NCBI GenBank assembly: GCA_023269645.1
Contig: JAHFPR010000040.1
Location: forward strand, 1 to 11,507
Reading direction: 5' to 3'
From: Alphaproteobacteria bacterium
GTDB taxonomy: Bacteria > Pseudomonadota > Alphaproteobacteria > Rickettsiales > UBA8987
DNA length: 11,507 bases
A program made the translations under genes and the position numbers. The notes below the pieces were generated by a model that was given only the letters and a program-made list of their open reading frames with translations, searched no databases and was not told the origin of the DNA. The number at the start of each line of letters is the position of its first letter. Positions within the stretch are counted from its first letter, which is position 1. Below are positions 5,738 to 11,507 of this stretch, one piece after another.

Positions 5738-6318
5738 AGCCCGCTCACATCCGGCGCGCCGGTCGCCACGGTCACCTGTATCGTGGCGTTGCCATATTGC
5801 GTTCCGCCATCTTTCTGCTGGAAAGTATAGACACCGCCGGAGGCCGTGCCGTCACGGTAAAAACATACATTCCCCACGCCAGCACCCGTCAGCTCGAATC
5901 GGGTGGGATAGGTTTCCGTGCGCGTGCTCACCTGGTTCCAGACACCCGCCGCATTGCAAACCGCCGTCGGCACGGAGGAGGAAAATACGGTGAAGGTGTA
6001 GCTGTCGCCTAGGCGCGTGGTCAGCAGGCGGGTGGTGGTGTTGAGTGCCTCGGCTTGCTCCCGCGCGCCGAAAATATCCTGCTCCACTTCCGCCACAAGA
6101 TTCCGGAAGCTGCGTTTGGTCTGCCAGTCGTCTATGCCCGGCAGCATGAACCGCGCCGCGATGCCAAGGATCGCCATCGTAATGATAAGCTCCAGCAACG
6201 TGTAACCCTGTTGAGTCGGCAGCCGGTAGTCGGTAGTCGGCAGCCGACGGCAGTATTTACTACCAACCACAACCCACCGACCACCGACTCCTTTAATGTC
6301 CGCCCCTCGCCCCTTCAT
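5734..6318 (-). CDS. fimT: FimT/GspH-family minor prepilin with unusually long leader
   Basis: GspH/FimT-type pseudopilin, 194 residues. The prepilin site is QQG/YTLLELIITMAILGI with Gly at 38 and Glu at +5. The N-helix is followed by the usual FimT pattern (SFRNLVAEVEQDIFGAREQAEAL). The mature region has two cysteines (AVCNAAG and NVCFYRDG). FimT/FimU proteins act in pilus priming, and some bind DNA; whether this one does cannot be told. The ATG at 6318 lies 26 nt inside the end of the pilT-like gene, with AGGGG about 10 nt upstream. The leader is encoded by two 7-nt repeat tracts (6214-6291), which explains its odd sequence. GTG codons at leader residues 16-18 are alternative starts. The stop overlaps pilV as ATGA. 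Confidence 0.85.
   Translation of the reverse strand: MKGRGADIKGVGGRWVVVGSKYCRRLPTTDYRLPTQQGYTLLELIITMAILGIAARFMLPGIDDWQTKRSFRNLVAEVEQDIFGAREQAEALNTTTRLLTTRLGDSYTFTVFSSSVPTAVCNAAGVWNQVSTRTETYPTRFELTGAGVGNVCFYRDGTASGGVYTFQQKDGGTQYGNATIQVTVATGAPDVSGL
6214..6291. repeat. Heptanucleotide repeats forming an inverted pair in the fimT leader
   Basis: Units of 7 nt run from 6214 (AGTCGGC, AGCCGGT, AGTCGGT, AGTCGGC, AGCCGAC) and again from 6264 (CAACCAC, AACCCAC, CGACCAC, CGACTCC). The two tracts are roughly complementary: GTCGGTAGTCGG pairs with CCGACCACCGAC with one mismatch. The region can therefore fold into a long imperfect hairpin around ATTTACTA. It is translated in frame as most of the fimT leader. 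Confidence 0.75.
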
Positions 6319-7306
6319 GATCCACTATCCCCTGTGCAATGAGTTGCTTCACGGATTCTTCCATCGTCATCATGCCGGTAGATTTTCCGGTCTGCATCGC
6401 CTGATCAATCTGGAACACCTTGTTCTCGCGGATCATGTTCGCCACCGCGATGTTGCATACCATCACCTCGAACGCGGCGATGCGACCGGGTTTATCCGCC
6501 CGACGCAGCAATTGCTGCGTGACAACAAGCCTCAGCGACTGTGAAAGCTGGCTGCGCGCCTGCGCCTGCTGCTGCGCGGGGAACACGTCCAGAATGCGGT
6601 TGATGGAGTTCGGCGCGCCGTTCGTGTGGAGTGTACCGAACACGAGATGCCCGGTTTCCGCCGCCGTCAGTGCCAGCGACACGGTTTCCAGATCACGCAT
6701 TTCGCCCACGAGTATCACGTCTGGATCTTCACGCAGCATGGCCTTCAGTGCCGTGGCGAACGATACCGCGTCGCGCCCGACCTCGCGCTGGGATACCAGG
6801 CAGCTCTTGCTGTGGTGGAGAAATTCGATCGGGTCTTCCACCGTGATGATGTTGCCCTGCCGCTCCTGATTGATTTTATCAATGAGTGCCGCGAGCGTAG
6901 TGGATTTACCGGAACCGGTCGGCCCCGTCACCAGCACCAGCCCGTTGCGGTGGCCGGCGGCATCAATCACCGCTTTTGGAAGGCCTAAGGTGTCCAGGCT
7001 CGGCAGTTGCGTTTCGATCTTGCGCATCACCATCGCCGGGCCGTTGGCGGTAGTATAGATATTCACACGGAAGCGCAATTCCTCATGAGGCAGCGCAAGG
7101 TCAACATCCTTCTGTTTCCGGAAATGCTCCACCTGCCCGGCATCCAGGATGCTCTCAATAAACTGGGTGAGCTGTGGCCGCGTGATGACATCTTCCGGAA
7201 CACTATGAATCTGGCCGTGAATGCGCATCGCCAGCGGCTCATCCGAATGGATATGAATATCCGAGAGCTTGTTGTTCCGTGCGTAATGTGCGATTTTTTC
7301 GAGCAT
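6293..7306 (-). CDS. pilT: PilT/PilU-type pilus retraction ATPase
   Basis: Cytoplasmic hexameric motor ATPase of the PilT family, 337 residues, expected to power pilus depolymerisation and twitching. An N-terminal PAS-like domain (KLSDIHIHSDEPLAMRI) is followed by Walker A GPTGSGKST (128-136), the Asp-box region TVEDPIEF (155-162), Walker B DPDVILVGEMRD (194-205) and the His box GHLVFGTLHT (219-228). NMIREN near 290 stands where PilT has its AIRNLIRE retraction motif, which favours PilT over the extension ATPase PilB; length also fits PilT (about 344) better than PilU. The start at 7306 has AAGGA 5 nt upstream. It sits between pilY1 and the minor pilins, the place where many clusters have pilX, so its expression is tied to that of the tip proteins. 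PilU cannot be fully excluded. Confidence 0.9.
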   Translation of the reverse strand: MLEKIAHYARNNKLSDIHIHSDEPLAMRIHGQIHSVPEDVITRPQLTQFIESILDAGQVEHFRKQKDVDLALPHEELRFRVNIYTTANGPAMVMRKIETQLPSLDTLGLPKAVIDAAGHRNGLVLVTGPTGSGKSTTLAALIDKINQERQGNIITVEDPIEFLHHSKSCLVSQREVGRDAVSFATALKAMLREDPDVILVGEMRDLETVSLALTAAETGHLVFGTLHTNGAPNSINRILDVFPAQQQAQARSQLSQSLRLVVTQQLLRRADKPGRIAAFEVMVCNIAVANMIRENKVFQIDQAMQTGKSTGMMTMEESVKQLIAQGIVDHEGARGGH

Positions 7307-7320
7307 GAGTTTCCTTTATT

Positions 7321-7401
7321 CGCTCCCGTGTTGGCTTTCTAGCCAACACGATGAACCTAAGACGCTTCGCGCCACTAAAGATACGCGGCTTACTAGCCGC
7401 G
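7321..7401 (+). repeat. Triple-hairpin element, copy C (between pilY1 and pilT)
   Basis: CGCTCC is followed by hairpin 1 (10-bp stem CGTGTTGGCT, loop TTCT), linker ATGAACCTAAGA, mini-hairpin CGC-TTC-GCG, linker ACTAAAG, then hairpin 2 (7-bp stem CGCGGCT, loop TACT). It shares skeleton and orientation with copy B but has other stem sequences. This is the only copy outside a coding region. It lies 14 nt upstream of the pilT start codon on the opposite strand, so its complement is in the pilT 5' leader of the transcript. Confidence 0.85.
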
Positions 7402-7407
7402 CTCCAT

Positions 7408-7446
7408 CCCTTACACCCTTATTCCTTATCCCCTTGCACCCTTTCC
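7408..7446. repeat. Degenerate 7-8 nt pyrimidine repeats beside copy C
   Basis: CCCTT or CCTT recurs at about 7408, 7416, 7424, 7431 and 7439, giving a 7-8 nt period on the far side of hairpin 2. This is the same position that the heptad tract holds beside copy B. It runs up to the pilY1 stop codon. On the transcript strand it is purine-rich. Confidence 0.5.
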
Positions 7447-10400
7447 TTAAAAATCTTCCTTCCACGATTCAATCCGCACGGTTCCGGTTCCGGTTTGCGC
7501 GGGGTTGCCGATAATCAGGTTGCCCTGCTTGGTGAAACCCTGCGGGAGTATTCCCGAATCCGCCGTGTTATTGCTTACGCCAATATACAGCTTGTTTTTA
7601 TAAACCACCACCTCCGTCGGCATCCCCGCGCCAAGATTGGTGGTGCGGATGGTGTTGCCGCAGACGAAATCCTGCTCCGTCAGCGTGGCGGTTCCCGGCT
7701 CGCATTGCAGCGAGGAATCCGGCTTGTAGCGCGGGATAAACACCGTGTTGTTCCCCACTGCCATCCTGCCGCTCACTTTCTCGTCCGTACCGAGATTGAG
7801 ATACCAGCCGTTCTGTATAGCCGTGGGGCAGGAAGCCCCCGCCGTCTGATTCTGCAGGGTAGTCACCGTGAAGGGCGATACGGAGGTATAGGTGGGGAAA
7901 TTCTGATCGTAAATGCCGTAGGCGCGGTTCTGGATGCTCGCCCCCGTCTTGCCGATATTCTGGATATCCGCCGTGCCGAAATAGTGGATCAGCCGATTAT
8001 CCGGCGTGATGGTGGCGGTGAGTTCCTGATAGGAATAGCGGTCATTGGCACTGGTGGCCTCCGCGTTAAAAAGGCGCGTCATGTCATAGAGCGTACCCTG
8101 GTCGGTGAGGTTCACCTTCCACAATTTTCCTTCCAGATCGGCGAAATAAACCAGCGCGCCCGCGTACTGGAACAGGGCGGTGGAATCGGCGGTGATGGCC
8201 GTCACACGTGGCGGCACGGCGTTCACGATGCTGTTGGTTCCATCGCCGTCGGCCACGGTGAGGTTCTGGAGTATCTGCCCGCCATTTTCCATATCGAGCA
8301 CGAAAAGCTGCGCGCCGTAATTCGGATTATTGCCGCTGTTATAGCCGCCGCCCAGCACTGCCACCCATTTGCGCGTGCCACCAATTTTGATGCTGGTAAT
8401 CACCGGCTGCGACCAGGCTTCGCCCAGCTTCCTGAAATCGAAGGCAGCGGGGATGGGGCTGGCGGTGGGATAATCGGTGCGCGTGCCGGTGGCATCCCAG
8501 TAGCTTAGCAGGTTGCGCGTGGGGAACGAAGCGAGAGTAAAAAGATGCTGCGGGCTATCCGGATTGGTCACGTCCAGCGCGAAATAGGAAGCCCCGCCCT
8601 GCCGCAACCCGCACATCAGCACGGTATGCCATGCGCCACCGTAGAAAATATCCTTCACGGTCGGGGTTCCGTCCACGCCGTAAATGCTGGTGCTGGTGGC
8701 GGCGGTGATGGCGATCATATCCTTCAGCGAAGGCACGAGGCTGGGCGGGATGAACGCCCATTCCTCCACGCCGGTCGCCGAATTGATGGCGTGCAGCGTC
8801 CCGTCGTTCGCACCGACATACACCATCTCCTTCCGCGTGGCGCATGAACCGCCGCACGCGGCACTGTTCTTGAAAGTAGTATAGCCGTTGGCGAAGCGGT
8901 AATAGGTTTCCGATTCCGCCGATGCCTCATCCGAAACCGTAGCGGAAGGCGACCCCGCAACCACGGTGCGCGAGTGGTACACATCCGCGAGCTTCCAGCG
9001 TTCCCCCGTGAGGAAAGCGGTGTTCTCGTCGTCTTTTCCGCTGGGGTATTCGCTGTAACTATCCTTGCCGCGCACGAAATTGATGAGCGAGGTAAGTTGC
9101 GGATCGGTATAGGGGCTGCCGGCAGATTCATTCAGCGGGGCACGCAGGCGCGCCAGGTTAGCCGTGGTGAAGTTGTTTAGCCCCGCAGTAATGCCGTTCC
9201 CCACCGTCCACAGCTTGCGGTTATCCGCCGCGATGTTGTTGAGCAGATCGCCCGCATCCCACAGCGTATTGCCCAGCGTTCCATCCTCTTGCAGCGCGTA
9301 TTTATAGAGATGCCCCTTCCACTGATGGCTCTTTTTATAGGAGAAGGTGGATTGCAGCAGATAATCGCCCCCCGTTACACCGGGCATGATGGTCGGCGCG
9401 GAGAAGGAGAGCTGCGAGGAAATAATCTGCTTGATGTAGTTGGAGAGCACATCGAGAAGGTTCTGCTGATTATCCGCAAAGAGTGGGGAATCCGGATAGG
9501 TTCCGCCTTTCTGCGAGAGATTGATATAATTGGCATCCGCCGTGGTCTGGAAGCCAACTGCGAAGGTCTGGATGCCGTGATTGTCATAAAGCGACTTGGC
9601 GGTGGTGGAGGCAGTGGTATCCACCCATTGCCCGTCGCTGACCACAATCAGGATGTTTTTCTGGCAGGGCGTGTTGGGATCCATCGGGGAATTCACTCCC
9701 AGGAAATAGCTGCTCGCCAGGTTCATGGCATTATCCAGCATCGTGGATCCGCCCGCCGTCAAGGTATCCACCGTGGTATAGATGGTGTTCGCGCCGGTAG
9801 AGGAAGCATTCACCTTCATGGTGGCGTTGCTGTTCCACGACATCAGCCCGAAATGCGCTCCGCCTGTCAGTTCGCTGTCGGAAACGATGGATTTTACCAC
9901 CGCCTGCATCGCCTGCAGCCTGGTCTGCGGCGCGATGGCCTGAAGTGGCAGCGTTCCCGTCAAGCCCTGGATGCGGCTGTTGTTATAATCCGCGACATAA
10001 ATGTTCCCGCTATTATCCTTTTCCAACCCGTGCGGGGCGCGGAACTGGCCGACTCCGCTGCCGGAACCGCCCCAGTTGGCAAGTGCCGCGCCCGCCGGGG
10101 AATATTTATAGATTCTGTCGTTATCCACCGCCGTGACATACACATTTCCGCTGGCATCCACCGTGATGCCGTAAGGCTTGAAAGCAAGGTTCACCGTGCT
10201 CTGCAGCACCCCGGCGGTAGTATATTTGCGGTAGCGCGAACTGCTGTAATCCGCGATGTAGAGGACGTTGCTGCCATCAATGGCGATGTGCTTGGTTCCG
10301 GAGGGCGTGTTCAGCGTGCTCTGGTAGGTTCCGGAGCTGTTGAATTTCTCCACGTCCCCGCTGCCGTTGACCACATAGACGTTATTGCTGCTGTCCACGG

Positions 10401-10851
10401 CGATCCCCTGCGCCGGGCCGCCGTTATGCAGGTTGAATTTGCTGACATATGTGCCGCTGGTGGTGAATTTCTGTACGCGCCCGTGGTTATAATCGGTAAC
10501 ATAGACGTTATCGTTATGATCCACCGCCACGGCGAAGGTCATATCGAATTTACCGTTGCTGTTGCCGTAACCGCCGAACACCGTGACATAATTTCCGGAA
10601 GCATTATAAATCTCCACTTCGTCATACTGCTTGGCAATAAAGGCATTGCCGTTGGAATCATAGGCTATATCAACTGGATAGCGCGTATCGCCCTCCGTGA
10701 TGATTTCCGACATACTGCCCGAAGTATCCATCATCAGCAGAATATTGGCAGGCACGTCCGCCGCGCCCGCGCCCGGCGGCGGCGATTTCGCCTCCGCACC
10801 CGCCGCGAGGAGCAGCAGCGCACATACCGCTATGTAGCACAGTCCGCGCAT
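7447..10851 (-). CDS. pilY1: PilY1-type pilus tip adhesin with NHL repeats inserted in its VWA domain
   Basis: Secreted PilY1/PilC-family protein, 1134 residues, expected at the pilus tip and needed for pilus biogenesis and adhesion. A Sec signal peptide covers 1-21 (cut after AEA). The von Willebrand A domain opens at about 36 with NILLMMDTSGSMS (MIDAS at 42-46). It is interrupted at about 58-299 by six NHL-type repeats (for example FAVAVDHNDNVYVTDYNHGR). It resumes at about 310 with TRLQAMQAVVKSIV, GGSTMLDNAM and ILIVVSDGQW (second MIDAS Asp at about 406). The C-terminal PilY1 propeller (about 600-1134) is marked by VYVGANDGTLHAINSATG and YFADLEGKLWKVNL. The usual calcium loop DxDxDG is only loosely present (VADGDGTN, 866-872). 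The ATG overlaps the upstream stop as TAATG, directly after a ten-G tract that probably affects initiation. Family assignment is strong; the inserted propeller is unusual. Confidence 0.93.
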   Translation of the reverse strand: MRGLCYIAVCALLLLAAGAEAKSPPPGAGAADVPANILLMMDTSGSMSEIITEGDTRYPVDIAYDSNGNAFIAKQYDEVEIYNASGNYVTVFGGYGNSNGKFDMTFAVAVDHNDNVYVTDYNHGRVQKFTTSGTYVSKFNLHNGGPAQGIAVDSSNNVYVVNGSGDVEKFNSSGTYQSTLNTPSGTKHIAIDGSNVLYIADYSSSRYRKYTTAGVLQSTVNLAFKPYGITVDASGNVYVTAVDNDRIYKYSPAGAALANWGGSGSGVGQFRAPHGLEKDNSGNIYVADYNNSRIQGLTGTLPLQAIAPQTRLQAMQAVVKSIVSDSELTGGAHFGLMSWNSNATMKVNASSTGANTIYTTVDTLTAGGSTMLDNAMNLASSYFLGVNSPMDPNTPCQKNILIVVSDGQWVDTTASTTAKSLYDNHGIQTFAVGFQTTADANYINLSQKGGTYPDSPLFADNQQNLLDVLSNYIKQIISSQLSFSAPTIMPGVTGGDYLLQSTFSYKKSHQWKGHLYKYALQEDGTLGNTLWDAGDLLNNIAADNRKLWTVGNGITAGLNNFTTANLARLRAPLNESAGSPYTDPQLTSLINFVRGKDSYSEYPSGKDDENTAFLTGERWKLADVYHSRTVVAGSPSATVSDEASAESETYYRFANGYTTFKNSAACGGSCATRKEMVYVGANDGTLHAINSATGVEEWAFIPPSLVPSLKDMIAITAATSTSIYGVDGTPTVKDIFYGGAWHTVLMCGLRQGGASYFALDVTNPDSPQHLFTLASFPTRNLLSYWDATGTRTDYPTASPIPAAFDFRKLGEAWSQPVITSIKIGGTRKWVAVLGGGYNSGNNPNYGAQLFVLDMENGGQILQNLTVADGDGTNSIVNAVPPRVTAITADSTALFQYAGALVYFADLEGKLWKVNLTDQGTLYDMTRLFNAEATSANDRYSYQELTATITPDNRLIHYFGTADIQNIGKTGASIQNRAYGIYDQNFPTYTSVSPFTVTTLQNQTAGASCPTAIQNGWYLNLGTDEKVSGRMAVGNNTVFIPRYKPDSSLQCEPGTATLTEQDFVCGNTIRTTNLGAGMPTEVVVYKNKLYIGVSNNTADSGILPQGFTKQGNLIIGNPAQTGTGTVRIESWKEDF
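9955..10680 (-). repeat. Six tandem NHL-type repeats within pilY1
   Basis: Repeats of about 35-45 residues lie at protein positions about 58-93, 106-140, 146-181, 186-221, 225-261 and 272-299. Each has the pattern xGIAVDxxGNVYVxDxxNxRIxKF, diagnostic of NHL propeller blades. The DNA shows the periodicity too: ACATAGACGTTAT-like or related stretches recur at about 10496, 10373, 10252, 10133 and 9996, roughly 120-140 nt apart. Six blades could close a propeller. They split the VWA domain between its first strand/MIDAS loop and its first helix. Confidence 0.85.
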
Positions 10852-11372
10852 TATTGCCCCCCCCCCTCTTCATCCTGAGATACCTTTCCCGCTATATCCC
10901 CATAATTGCGAGAGGAGATCACAAGATATTCCCGCAGTTTCTCACCCTCGTATTTAGACGAATAAAACACCACCGGTTTCTCGCCATCCGCCCAGCTGGT
11001 ATGGAAATTATCGTGATCCGGCTGGCCTTCGCTTGGGCGGCCTTCCGCCGTGCCATAATTCGCCTCCGCAAGCGCGAGCAGCGCACCGCCTCCCTCACGG
11101 TTTTCCACCGCCACTTTCACGAAAACGCCGTGCATGAACGTGAATTTCATCACGGCTGTCGGCGGCAGGGTATCACAAATGGTGCTCGCCCGCGCGTTCG
11201 CCTCCACCCGGCCTGCACCGACATCAGTGTTGACATCCGCCAGATGATACCGCTCCGCCACGCTGGCTGCATTATCCCCGAATACGAAAGTTTTGAGGTC
11301 GCACGCCTGCGCCCCTGGCGCGGCAGCCAGGGTAAGCAACAGCGTGGCCAGCAAAAACCATCCTTTCGTCAT
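10851..11372 (-). CDS. Small secreted protein of unknown function, coupled to pilY1
   Basis: I do not recognise this family. From the ATG at 11372 the product has 173 residues. It opens with a clear Sec signal peptide, MTKGWFLLATLLLTLAAAPG then AQA, cut before CDLKTF. There is no proper lipobox, so a soluble periplasmic or exported protein is likely. The mature part holds two cysteines (ACDLK and STICDTLP), a possible disulfide, and ends DEEGGGQ. The frame stays open upstream to an ATG at 11501, but those 43 residues are encoded by the palindromic element at 11367-11476 and precede a perfect signal peptide, so I prefer 11372. The chosen ATG is the inner end (ATGACG) of that element. The stop overlaps the pilY1 ATG (TAATG), and the last three Gly codons are the ten-G tract. 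Position suggests a role with PilY1, which is inference. Confidence 0.72.
   Translation of the reverse strand: MTKGWFLLATLLLTLAAAPGAQACDLKTFVFGDNAASVAERYHLADVNTDVGAGRVEANARASTICDTLPPTAVMKFTFMHGVFVKVAVENREGGGALLALAEANYGTAEGRPSEGQPDHDNFHTSWADGEKPVVFYSSKYEGEKLREYLVISSRNYGDIAGKVSQDEEGGGQ
10857..10866. repeat. Ten-base homopolymer (G10 on the coding strand) before pilY1
   Basis: Ten consecutive C on the plus strand (G on the transcript) form the last three Gly codons of the upstream gene plus one base. They end 5 nt before the pilY1 ATG. Together with the preceding GAAGA they form the ribosome-binding region, so length changes would alter both the 3' end of the upstream frame and the initiation of pilY1. 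Homopolymers of this length are prone to slippage. Confidence 0.9.
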
Positions 11373-11476
11373 GCCCTGAATTTGCAAAGCAAATTCTAGG
11401 GGCATCCAACTGTTTTGTGCGCAACGCACACGGATGGATCGCCCTAGAATTGCCTGCGGCAATTCAGGCGATGACG
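11367..11476. repeat. Nested palindromic element, CGTCAT...ATGACG family, second full copy
   Basis: The 110-bp element runs from CGTCAT to ATGACG. The left hairpin is CCCT-GAATTTGC-AAA-GCAAATTC-T-AGGG and the right one has the same frame with stem GAATTGCC/GGCAATTC. A central hairpin TGTGCG-CAA-CGCACA lies between ATCCA and TGGAT borders. The architecture equals 2151-2250 but the stems differ. It overlaps the likely start codon of the secreted-protein gene. Confidence 0.8.
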
Positions 11477-11507
11477 GATTTTTTTTGTTAGCGAACTTCA
11501 TCCTTCC

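Noticed and set aside
6211..6300. Possible CRISPR-like or minisatellite array
   Set aside because: Units are only 7 nt with no spacers, and the tract is translated in the fimT leader. It is a heptad repeat, not a CRISPR.
7351..8508. 385-codon plus-strand frame starting in triple-hairpin copy C
   Set aside because: Antisense shadow of the PilY1 C-terminal propeller with no recognisable motif or ribosome site.
9289..10878. 529-codon open frame on the plus strand opposite pilY1
   Set aside because: It is antisense to a strongly supported PilY1 frame with signal peptide, VWA, NHL and C-terminal motifs. Its translation has no recognisable domain and reflects GC-rich codon structure.
11295..11320. 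Lipobox reading of the secreted protein signal peptide (AQAC)
   Set aside because: The -3 position is Ala rather than Leu/Ile/Val and the -2 position is Gln, which does not fit a lipoprotein signal. Signal peptidase I cleavage after AQA fits better.
11471..11490. T8 run after the palindromic element as an intrinsic terminator on the plus strand
   Set aside because: The run is about 10 nt away from the stem, and no plus-strand gene precedes it in view. It may be chance or read as part of the minus-strand leader.

Overview
The window looks like a GC-rich chromosomal segment of a Gram-negative bacterium, probably a proteobacterium. The reasons are a periplasmic-adaptor ABC exporter, a type IV pilus minor-pilin cluster of the fimT-pilV-pilW-pilY1 kind, Sec signal peptides, and intergenic palindromes with CGTCATTCCC-type ends that recur in proteobacterial genomes. 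I cannot name the genus. No tRNA, rRNA, CRISPR array or transposase gene was seen.

Plus strand, 1-4213. A compact acetate kinase lacks only its first few codons at the window edge and ends at 998. It is followed by a three-gene ABC exporter: membrane-fusion protein (1135-2145), LolC/E-MacB-like permease (2292-3536) and LolD-like ATPase (3536-4213). The order adaptor-permease-ATPase is that of DevBCA-type exporters. The two gaps before the permease each hold a palindromic repeat whose ends read CGTCAT and ATGACG. The convergent gap 4214-4416 holds three perfect hairpins in a row.

Minus strand, 11501 down to 4417. This is a tightly packed pilus operon, read from high to low coordinates: a small secreted protein of unknown function, PilY1, a PilT-type retraction ATPase, and three prepilin-like proteins (FimT/GspH type, PilV type, PilW type). 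Most starts overlap the preceding stop (TAATG, 26 nt, ATGA, 11 nt), which implies translational coupling. The minor pilins would form the priming/tip complex with PilY1 as tip adhesin, and PilT would power retraction. No PilX or major pilin is in view.

Four things stand out. (1) A ten-G tract lies between the end of the upstream gene and the pilY1 start codon. It is in the ribosome-binding region and is placed so that one extra G would fuse the two proteins in frame. This recalls poly-G phase variation of the homologous Neisseria PilC. (2) PilY1 carries six NHL-type repeats inserted into its von Willebrand A domain just after the MIDAS DTSGS motif. (3) An approximately 80-nt triple-hairpin element occurs three times at gene boundaries of the pilus operon. 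Its loops and linkers are conserved while its stems change in compensating fashion. (4) The three prepilins have leader peptides of about 38-46 residues, encoded largely by these hairpins or by heptanucleotide repeats, all kept open in frame. A second palindrome family (GTCAT-hairpin-ATCCA) occurs on both sides of the window, and one copy supplies the likely start codon of the secreted protein gene.
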